Program-made: the position numbers and the translations under genes | Source: an uncultured Opitutia bacterium | GTDB taxonomy: Bacteria > Verrucomicrobiota > Verrucomicrobiia > Opitutales > UBA953 | Assembly: GCA_903895475.1 (NCBI GenBank) | Contig: CAITUF010000056.1 | Location: forward strand, 1-11,874 | Direction: 5' to 3' | DNA: 11,874 bases | Notes under the pieces: generated by a model | Databases searched by the model: none | The model's input: only the letters and a program-made list of their open reading frames with translations | What the model was told of the DNA's origin: nothing | Shown: positions 6,724 to 11,874 of the stretch, in pieces | Position numbering within the stretch: position 1 is the stretch's first letter | Layout of the letters: each line of letters begins with the position of its first letter

Positions 6724-7936
6724 CGCGCATGGCCTCCGAGGGTTTGCGGCCGGCGGCCCAGAGGGCGGGCACCAGACCAGCGATGGTGGTTACCAACAAG
6801 GTAAAGAATGCCGCCACGAAGAAGTCCGATGCGTCGTAGTGCAGGGGGACTTTCGAGAACTGGTAGACGTTGGCGACCATATCGCCATTACCGAAGAGAT
6901 AATTAATCGTGCCCAGGATTAGTTCACGGAAGAATAGGATCAACCACGTCAGCAAGAAGCCCAAGGAGGTACCGAGCGCACCGATGAGCAGGCCCTGCAG
7001 GCCGAAGAGAGCTACTAGATCGAGCCGGCGGGCGCCCAAGGCCACGAGCACCCCGACTTCACGGGAGCGACGGATGACCGCGGAGAAGAGCGTACTACCG
7101 ATCGAGAACGAGGCCACTAACGTGATGATGAACATCAGGAAGAAGAGCATCGTTTTCTCGAAGCGGATGGCCTCGAGAAAGTTCTTCTTAATTTCCTGCC
7201 AGGGCACGAACTGCAGCGTCGGGCGGCCGACGTTGAGACGGGCCGCGACTTCATAAGCTTGGGCGGGCTCTTTGAGCCGGAGCGTCAGGCCGTGCACGCG
7301 GTCGCCCATCGACCAGAGCTGATTGAAGCGGCGCAAGGGAATGAAGGCCGCGCGGTCATCGACTTCCGTGAAGCCCGTGCGCACCAAGGCGCAGACCTCG
7401 AAGACGGCGGGGAGCGGGGCCTTCCCCTTCTCGGCGCGTTCGGCCATCGCGGGAGACCAGACTTCAATCTTATCGCCGACCTGCACACGCAGGGCGCGGG
7501 CCAAGCCAAAACCCAAGATCACGCGGCCATCATCTAATTCATCGAAACCTCCAGCGAAGACATACTTGCGGGCAGGATGCCCCTGATCGGTCGGGTCAAT
7601 GCCGCGGACAAAAGCGACGCCGGAGAAATCGCCTTGGCGGGCGAGGGCCGGGCCCTCCGAGTAAGGCGTGGCGGAGGCCACGGCAGCGTCCGCGCGCAAG
7701 GCCTTAAGCAAGTCCTGCGGGCGCTCGATGGGCGTACGGGCGACGACCACGCAATCGCCGAAGGATTCACGAATACGCAGACGATGCTCCTCGCCGAAAC
7801 CATTCATCACCGTCTGCACGACCAGTAAGGCGGCCACGCCGAGGCCAACCCCAAGAATCGAGACGGTGGCGAACGCTGGAAAACGCTTAGCCGGTGGGAA
7901 AAGCTGCCGCAGCGCGAGATGGAAGAACCAGGGCAA
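6716..7936 (-). CDS. lolC: Lipoprotein-releasing system permease, LolC/LolE type
   Basis: This 406-residue inner-membrane permease pairs with LolD to release lipoproteins. It has the LolC/E layout: transmembrane helix 1 at about 21-43 (FATVSILGVGLGVAALLVVQ, followed by TVMNGFG), a large periplasmic domain (about 45-260), then three helices near 262-287, 307-337 and 371-395. The loop SAVIRRSREVGVLVALGAR (285-303) after helix 2 is the family's cytoplasmic coupling segment. Only one permease gene is present beside lolD, so the complex may be a homodimer (LolF-like) or the partner lies elsewhere; LolC and LolE cannot be told apart here. The start is TTG at 7936, 9 bp after the lysS stop. It is chosen because the MPW-FHLALRQLFP beginning fits close relatives, although no Shine-Dalgarno site is visible. 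Confidence 0.92.
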   Translation of the reverse strand: MPWFFHLALRQLFPPAKRFPAFATVSILGVGLGVAALLVVQTVMNGFGEEHRLRIRESFGDCVVVARTPIERPQDLLKALRADAAVASATPYSEGPALARQGDFSGVAFVRGIDPTDQGHPARKYVFAGGFDELDDGRVILGFGLARALRVQVGDKIEVWSPAMAERAEKGKAPLPAVFEVCALVRTGFTEVDDRAAFIPLRRFNQLWSMGDRVHGLTLRLKEPAQAYEVAARLNVGRPTLQFVPWQEIKKNFLEAIRFEKTMLFFLMFIITLVASFSIGSTLFSAVIRRSREVGVLVALGARRLDLVALFGLQGLLIGALGTSLGFLLTWLILFFRELILGTINYLFGNGDMVANVYQFSKVPLHYDASDFFVAAFFTLLVTTIAGLVPALWAAGRKPSEAMRDA

Positions 7937-7945
7937 GGGAAAGGA

Positions 7946-9430
7946 TTAGGCCTGCGCTTCGGGCGCGAGCGTCGGGAACAGGATGACGTCGCGGATGTTG
8001 GCCGCGCCAGTCAGCAGGATCACCAGGCGGTCGATGCCGATGCCGAGGCCGCCTGCGGGGGGCATGCCGTGCTCGAGCGCGAGGAGGAAATCCTCATCAA
8101 TCTTCTGGGTCTCGGCGCCGGCTTGGAGTTCCAGCATCTTACGCTGCACGCCGGGGTCGTTTTGCTCGGAGTAGGCTGGGGCAATCTCCTGGCCGTTGAT
8201 ACAGAGCTCGAAGACGTCGATGGTGGAGTCGTCGCCGAGGGTAACCTTGGCGAGCGGACAGAGTTCCTTCGGGATGTGCGTGACGAAGGTCGGCTGGATG
8301 AGGCCGGGCTCGATGAGCTTACCGAATACTTCGTTAGTGACCTCGAAATCTTCCCAGTCGGTCCGCGGTTCGTGCAGACCGAGGGCCTTGCACGCGGCGA
8401 TCTTCTCTTCCTTCGTGCGGGAGAACCACTGCGGGTCGCCCGTGCGCTCGACAATTAGGTCCTTATATTTCGCTTCACGCCATTCGCCGCCGAGCTCAAT
8501 CGCGACGCCATCCGGACGGACGACGCTGGTCGTGCCGAGGACTTCGGCGCAGACCTTTTGAATCATCGAGCGAACGAGCTCCATCATACCGCGGTAGTCG
8601 GTGTAGGCCTGATAGGCCTCGAGCATCGTGAATTCAGGACTGTGCTTGACCGAGACGCCTTCGTTGCGGAAGACGCGGCCGATCTCGAAGACGCGGTCCA
8701 TACCGCCGACGAGGCAACGCTTCAGGTGGAGTTCGAGGGCGATGCGGAGATAGAAATCGCAATCGAGCGCATTAGAGTGCGTCTCGAACGGGCGGGCCGC
8801 GGCGCCGCCAGCAAGGGCATGCAGAGCCGGCGTCTCGACTTCGGTGAAATCACGGCTCCAGAGGAAACGGCGGATGGTCTCGACGACGCGGCTGCGGATG
8901 AAGAGACGGCGGCGGGACTCCTCGTTAACGACGAGGTCGAGGTAGCGTTGGCGGTAGATCTTCTCGGCGTCGGTCAGGCCAGCCCACTTCTCGGGCAGCG
9001 GGCGGAGGGACTTCGAGACCATCTTGTATTCGGCCACGCGTACCGTGACCTCGCCGGTCTTCGTGCGGAAGAGTTTGCCGCGGACGCCGACGAAGTCGCC
9101 GGAATCGAGCATCTTCTTAAAATGCGTGTCATACGCCTCGCCCAGGGCATCGCGGGTAAAGTAGGTCTGAATCACACCGCTCCGGTCGAGGATCTTGACG
9201 AAGCTGGCCTTGCCCATGACGCGCAGGGCGACGATACGGCCAGCGATGGAGACCTCGGGGCCTTCCTCGACGCCTTCGGGCAGGAGGGCTGGGCACTCGG
9301 AGGCAATGTGGGTCTGAGACCACTCGGCCCGGTACGGGTCTTCGCCCGCCGCCCGGAGTTGGGCTAGTTTCTCCTGACGCACCGCATGGAGGTCGTGGGA
9401 GATCGCGTTGAGGTCGGTCTTTTCGCTCAT
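7946..9430 (-). CDS. lysS: Lysyl-tRNA synthetase, class II
   Basis: This 494-residue enzyme charges tRNA-Lys with lysine. It has the N-terminal anticodon-binding OB-fold (about 60-137, with VSIAGRIVALRVMGKASFVKI), followed by the class II catalytic core: EKIYRQRYLDLV (157-168), motif 2 FRNEGVSVKHSPEFTMLEAY (254-273) and motif 3 GLGIGIDRLVILL (461-473) ending in IRDVILFP (479-486). Length is close to the E. coli enzyme (505). The frame is open for 117 more codons upstream, but that part runs antisense through thyA. The ATG at 9430 has GGGAG five bases before it and gives the normal N-terminus. It heads a minus-strand unit with the lipoprotein-release genes, an order found in several bacterial groups, and is divergent from thyA. 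Confidence 0.97.
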   Translation of the reverse strand: MSEKTDLNAISHDLHAVRQEKLAQLRAAGEDPYRAEWSQTHIASECPALLPEGVEEGPEVSIAGRIVALRVMGKASFVKILDRSGVIQTYFTRDALGEAYDTHFKKMLDSGDFVGVRGKLFRTKTGEVTVRVAEYKMVSKSLRPLPEKWAGLTDAEKIYRQRYLDLVVNEESRRRLFIRSRVVETIRRFLWSRDFTEVETPALHALAGGAAARPFETHSNALDCDFYLRIALELHLKRCLVGGMDRVFEIGRVFRNEGVSVKHSPEFTMLEAYQAYTDYRGMMELVRSMIQKVCAEVLGTTSVVRPDGVAIELGGEWREAKYKDLIVERTGDPQWFSRTKEEKIAACKALGLHEPRTDWEDFEVTNEVFGKLIEPGLIQPTFVTHIPKELCPLAKVTLGDDSTIDVFELCINGQEIAPAYSEQNDPGVQRKMLELQAGAETQKIDEDFLLALEHGMPPAGGLGIGIDRLVILLTGAANIRDVILFPTLAPEAQA

Positions 9431-9545
9431 GATGACTCCCGTTAGGGGTGCCTTCAGGCGGGCGGGCTGGCAAGGGCGAAAGGTTCGGGGCCCACCAGGC
9501 TTTCCGTATTGCGGAGAAGCCATTCCGGGGAATAACCGAGGACTC
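9431..9545. promoter_or_regulatory. Divergent lysS/thyA intergenic region
   Basis: These 115 bp lie between the divergent lysS and thyA starts and must carry both promoters or parts of them. The ribosome-binding sites GGGAG (minus, 9436-9440) and GAGG (plus, 9538-9541) are visible. I could not identify a convincing -35/-10 pair, an operator palindrome, or a T-box leader for lysS; a T-box would need far more room. Confidence 0.4.
9436..9440 (-). promoter_or_regulatory. Ribosome-binding site of lysS
   Basis: GGGAG lies on the minus strand with a five-base spacer to the ATG at 9430, the same core and spacing as before the SOUL-like gene. It settles the start within a much longer open frame. Confidence 0.75.
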
Positions 9546-10391
9546 ATGAAGGCGTATCTCGACTTACTCCGCCACGTGAAGGAAACCGGGGAAGTCCGTC
9601 GCGACCGCACGGGCGTTGGCACGCGCGGGATCTTTGGCGCCCAGCTGCGCTTCGACCTCGCCCAAGGCTTCCCGCTCGTCACGACGAAGAAGGTCCACAC
9701 CCGCTCCATCATCCAAGAGCTCCTGTGGTTCCTCGCTGGCCGCACTGATAACGGCTGGTTAACCGAACGCGGGGTGAGCATCTGGAACGAGTGGGCGACG
9801 GCGGAACAGTGTGGACGCTTTGGCCGCCAGGAAGGCGACCTCGGCCCCGTCTACGGCCACCAATGGCGCCGCTTCGGTGCGACAAAAAACCCCGATGGCA
9901 CCTACGCTGATAATGGCGTCGACCAGATCAAGCGACTCATCGAACAACTCCAGAAGAACCCCGCCAGCCGCCGGCACCTCGTCACGGGCTGGAATCCGCA
10001 GGAGGCCGACCATGTCGCTTTACCGCCGTGCCACACGCTCTTCCAATTCCATGTGTCGGAGGACGGCCGCCTGAGCTGCCAGCTCTACCAGCGTAGCGCT
10101 GACCTCTTCCTCGGGGTGCCCTTCAATATCGCTAGCTACTCCTTACTCACGCACATGCTGGCGCAGGTTACGGGCCTGAAACCAGGGCATTTCGTGCATA
10201 CCTTCGGCGACGCCCACATCTATTCTAACCACGTAGACCAAGTGGATCTGCAGCTCTCGCGCGAGCCGCGTCCCCTGCCCCGCCTGGTGCTGAACCCGAA
10301 CGTGAAGGACCTCTTCGCGTTCACGTTCGAAGATATTTCCATCGAAGGCTACGACCCGCATCCGGGCATCAAGGCCCCCGTCGCCATCTAA
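9546..10391 (+). CDS. thyA: Thymidylate synthase
   Basis: This 281-residue enzyme methylates dUMP to dTMP using 5,10-methylenetetrahydrofolate, leaving dihydrofolate. Key residues are in place: DRTGVGT with Arg21 for phosphate binding, the nucleophile Cys162 in LPPCHTLFQF, QLYQRSADLFLGVPFN (179-194) with the dUMP-binding Asp and Asn, and HIYSNH (224-229). The C-terminus GYDPHPGIKAPVAI closes the active site. It is slightly longer than the E. coli protein (264) because of a segment around 86-123 that is common in many bacterial ThyA proteins. The frame is open 46 codons farther upstream into lysS, but the ATG at 9546 fits the family N-terminus and has GAGG four bases before it. It precedes folA by 4 bp, the classic thymidylate-folate pair. 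Confidence 0.97.
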   Translation: MKAYLDLLRHVKETGEVRRDRTGVGTRGIFGAQLRFDLAQGFPLVTTKKVHTRSIIQELLWFLAGRTDNGWLTERGVSIWNEWATAEQCGRFGRQEGDLGPVYGHQWRRFGATKNPDGTYADNGVDQIKRLIEQLQKNPASRRHLVTGWNPQEADHVALPPCHTLFQFHVSEDGRLSCQLYQRSADLFLGVPFNIASYSLLTHMLAQVTGLKPGHFVHTFGDAHIYSNHVDQVDLQLSREPRPLPRLVLNPNVKDLFAFTFEDISIEGYDPHPGIKAPVAI

Positions 10392-10395
10392 GCCT

Positions 10396-10878
10396 GTGCA
10401 GCTCGGACGTCCGCTCATCGCTATCGCCGCTGTCGCGCGTAATCGCGGCATCGGCCTGCATAACAAGTTACCTTGGCGCATCCCAGAGGACTTCGCGTTC
10501 TTCAAAGGCACCACCATGGGCCAAGCCCTGTTGATGGGGCGCAAGACTTATGAGTCGATCGGTCGCCCGCTCCCGGGTCGCACCACCATCGTCCTCAGCC
10601 GAAGCGGCTTCACGGCAGCCCCTGGGGTCCTCGTCGCCCGCGATTGGTCAGAAGCGGCCCGCCTCGTGCCGGAACTCACCCTCTACTTAGCCGGCGGCGC
10701 CGCCCTCTACGCCGAGGCCCTCCCCTGGTGCACCGAGCTACTCTTAACCCACGTCGACCTCGAACCCGAGGCTGATGCCTTCTTCCCAGACTGGTCTAAA
10801 GACTTTGACGCAGGGGAAGTCATTCAGACGCACCCCTCCTGCGTCATGAAGCGCCATCGCCCCTTGCATGGGGCTTAA
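10396..10878 (+). CDS. folA: Dihydrofolate reductase
   Basis: This 160-residue enzyme reduces dihydrofolate to tetrahydrofolate with NADPH, recycling the product of ThyA. Canonical motifs are GIGLHNKLPWRIPEDFAFFK (18-37, with LPW and catalytic Asp32), the NADPH-binding MGRKTYESIGRPLPGR (47-62) and LAGGAALYAEALP (98-110). The length is normal. The C-terminal strand, which usually ends in an F-x-x-Y/W-x-R type segment, is shortened to CVMKRHRPLHGA here. The start is GTG at 10396, 4 bp after the thyA stop and without its own Shine-Dalgarno site, so translation probably depends on ribosomes finishing thyA. The trimethoprim-binding region looks ordinary. Confidence 0.95.
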   Translation: MQLGRPLIAIAAVARNRGIGLHNKLPWRIPEDFAFFKGTTMGQALLMGRKTYESIGRPLPGRTTIVLSRSGFTAAPGVLVARDWSEAARLVPELTLYLAGGAALYAEALPWCTELLLTHVDLEPEADAFFPDWSKDFDAGEVIQTHPSCVMKRHRPLHGA

Positions 10879-11017
10879 TTGACAGATTTCAGTCGTTAAA
10901 CGGGATTTAGGGCCTGTCCTCCGGGTCAGAAGCCCCCCTGCCCTCAAAAAACGCCACAAAACGGCTTTAAATTCGTTTTCTCCTTTCCAAGGTGCCCCCC
11001 CGTCCTAGGTTCAAAAC
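10879..11017. promoter_or_regulatory. folA-nuoJ intergenic region, presumed nuo promoter
   Basis: This 139-bp gap is the longest in the window and more AT-rich in parts. It must hold the end of the thyA-folA transcript and probably a promoter for nuoJ. A perfect TTGACA (10879-10884) lies directly after the folA stop, but the sequence 16-18 bases on is G-rich and gives no good -10; GATTTA at 10904-10909 needs a 19-bp spacer. No strong GC hairpin followed by a T-run is visible, so the folA terminator is unclear. Confidence 0.4.
10948..10979. repeat. AAAACG direct and inverted repeats upstream of nuoJ
   Basis: AAAACG occurs at 10948-10953 and again at 10958-10963, ten bases apart, and its reverse complement CGTTTT lies at 10974-10979. 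The second and third copies form a perfect 6-bp inverted repeat around GCTTTAAATT. A related AAACGG is at 10898-10903. The helical-turn spacing would suit a regulator binding site, or the inverted pair could be part of a weak terminator. Neither is established. Confidence 0.35.
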
Positions 11018-11554
11018 ATGCCGGACGGCCTGTTTATTTTCTTCGCTGCGCTGACTCTCGGTGCGGCCTCCCTCTTGGTCCTGAGCCGCAATGCGGTCAC
11101 CTCAGCGATGGGGATGATCCTCGCCCTCGTCGGGGTGGCGGCGGACTTCTTTCTACTAGACGCCTACTTCCTCGGCGTCCTCCAGGTGCTCGTCTATGCG
11201 GGCGCCGTGATGGTGCTCTTCCTCTTCGTGATTATGTTGCTCACGGACACCGCGGAGTCTGCCGAAGGCTATCCCTGGAAATCGGCCGCCCTCGGCTTAG
11301 CGGTTTTCTTCTTCCTCGCAGCGGGCGCCGTCTGGCTCTTCGTGTGGTCGGGCGCTGTCCCCGGCACCGCCGCTGGCGCGACTCCGCCCGAACTCAGCGT
11401 GAGCCCGAGCGAATTCGTGACCGCCGCCAAGGGCTTCGGTCGGCTCCTTTATACTAAGTACCTGCTGCCCCTCGAAATCGCCGGCTTCCTCCTCCTCGTC
11501 GCCCTTGTCGGCGTTGTGTCCTTGAGCAAAGACCCCGTCGACGAGAACGCCTAA
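11018..11554 (+). CDS. nuoJ: NADH-quinone oxidoreductase subunit J
   Basis: This 178-residue integral membrane subunit of respiratory complex I lies in the proton-pumping arm. Five transmembrane helices are visible near 3-22, 28-48, 52-76, 88-110 and 148-169. The third contains the family signature VLQVLVYAGAVMVLFLF (54-70), the flexible helix implicated in coupling quinone reduction to proton movement. The segment GRLLYTKYLLPLEIAGFLLL (141-160) is the conserved lead into the last helix. The loop 112-135 is rich in Ala, Pro and Ser. No strong ribosome-binding site precedes the ATG; only an AGG lies eight bases upstream. nuoK follows 10 bp later. In the usual order nuoH and nuoI come just before nuoJ; here folA and a 139-bp gap do, so the complex I genes seem split. 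Confidence 0.94.
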   Translation: MPDGLFIFFAALTLGAASLLVLSRNAVTSAMGMILALVGVAADFFLLDAYFLGVLQVLVYAGAVMVLFLFVIMLLTDTAESAEGYPWKSAALGLAVFFFLAAGAVWLFVWSGAVPGTAAGATPPELSVSPSEFVTAAKGFGRLLYTKYLLPLEIAGFLLLVALVGVVSLSKDPVDENA

Positions 11555-11564
11555 GCCCGCCGCC

Positions 11565-11873
11565 ATGGAAAACACTACCCTTGCCCATCACCTGCTCCTA
11601 GCTGGGCTGCTCTTTGCACTCGGCCTGACGGGCGTGCTCGTCCGCCGCAACCTGCTCGTCGTCTACATGTGCCTCGAGCTCATGTTGACGGCCGCCACGC
11701 TCGCACTCGTCGCGTTCTCGCGCTTCAACCGCACGATGGATGGGGCGATTTTCGTCTTCTTCATCATCACCGTCGCCGCGGCCGAAGTCGCGGTGGGCCT
11801 CGCCCTGATCGTCGCCCTCTACCGCCGCCGCGGCAGCGTGAAGTCCGACGAGCTCGTCACCCTCCGCGACTAA
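11565..11873 (+). CDS. nuoK: NADH-quinone oxidoreductase subunit K
   Basis: This 102-residue protein is the small MrpC-like membrane subunit of complex I. Three helices are visible (about 8-26, 30-51, 60-86). The two membrane glutamates needed for proton translocation are present: Glu38 in YMCLELML and Glu74 in AAAEVAVGLAL, corresponding to Glu36 and Glu72 of the E. coli protein. Length is typical (about 100). It starts 10 bp after nuoJ with no Shine-Dalgarno site, so coupling to nuoJ is likely. Its stop is the last codon of the window; nuoL and further membrane subunits are expected just beyond the edge, but this cannot be seen. Confidence 0.96.
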   Translation: MENTTLAHHLLLAGLLFALGLTGVLVRRNLLVVYMCLELMLTAATLALVAFSRFNRTMDGAIFVFFIITVAAAEVAVGLALIVALYRRRGSVKSDELVTLRD

Positions 11874-11874
11874 G

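Noticed and set aside
8558..9367. A 269-codon plus-strand open frame antisense to lysS
   Set aside because: It lies wholly inside lysS, its product is a low-complexity Glu/Ala/Asp/Leu string, and lysS on the other strand has all class II motifs. It is a shadow of GC-rich coding sequence.
9408..9545. N-terminal extension of thyA by 46 codons
   Set aside because: It would overlap the start of lysS, and the ATG at 9546 gives the normal ThyA N-terminus with its own GAGG site.
9431..9781. N-terminal extension of lysS by 117 codons
   Set aside because: It runs antisense through thyA, has no family similarity, and the ATG at 9430 has a well-placed GGGAG.
10910..10936. Possible terminator hairpin GGGC...GCCC after folA
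   Set aside because: The stem is only four base pairs with a long loop and the following run is C-rich, not T-rich, so it does not qualify as an intrinsic terminator.
11556..11568. GCCGCCATGG around the nuoK start, identical to a eukaryotic Kozak consensus
   Set aside because: All neighbouring genes are bacterial and in tight operons; the match is a chance product of GC-rich sequence.

Overview
The window is compact, GC-rich bacterial chromosome with short intergenic gaps and no sign of mobile DNA. It holds no tRNA or rRNA gene that I can see, no CRISPR array and no insertion sequence. Protein style and gene order (lysS followed by lolC and lolD, a single LolC/E-type permease, a class 2 dihydroorotate dehydrogenase, NuoJ/NuoK, a DUF502 protein next to a RecO-like protein) fit a Gram-negative bacterium with an outer membrane. 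My best guess is the Verrucomicrobiota, probably Opitutae. That placement comes from recalled protein style, not from a search.

Layout. (1) 1-1108, plus strand: the 3' end of pyrD, then an exported protein of unknown function. (2) 1121-1690, minus strand: an exported SOUL/heme-binding-like protein, convergent with the previous unit and divergent from the next. (3) 1773-5356, plus strand: a tight unit of a DUF502 membrane protein, a RecO-like protein, and a large protein joining an N-terminal PD-(D/E)XK (RecB/Cas4-type) nuclease domain to an XPD/DinG-type helicase. The last two genes overlap at TGATG. (4) 9430 down to 5363, minus strand: lysS, lolC/E, lolD and an NfsB-like nitroreductase. (5) 9546-10878, plus strand: thyA and folA, 4 bp apart and divergent from lysS. 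(6) 11018-11873, plus strand: nuoJ and nuoK, preceded by a 139-bp gap and running to the window edge.

How the genes work together. pyrD, thyA and folA belong to pyrimidine, thymidylate and folate supply. ThyA turns methylenetetrahydrofolate into dihydrofolate, which FolA reduces back. LolC/E and LolD form the ABC machine that releases lipoproteins from the inner membrane. NuoJ and NuoK are membrane subunits of respiratory complex I. The RecO-like protein and the nuclease-helicase suggest a DNA-repair or end-processing pair.

Most of the window is housekeeping. The part most worth a second look is the nuclease-helicase. Its catalytic motifs look intact on both domains, but it lacks the four-cysteine iron-sulfur cluster typical of XPD/DinG helicases, and it is translationally coupled to an unusually short, zinc-finger-less RecO-like protein. 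I do not see a clearly undescribed system.
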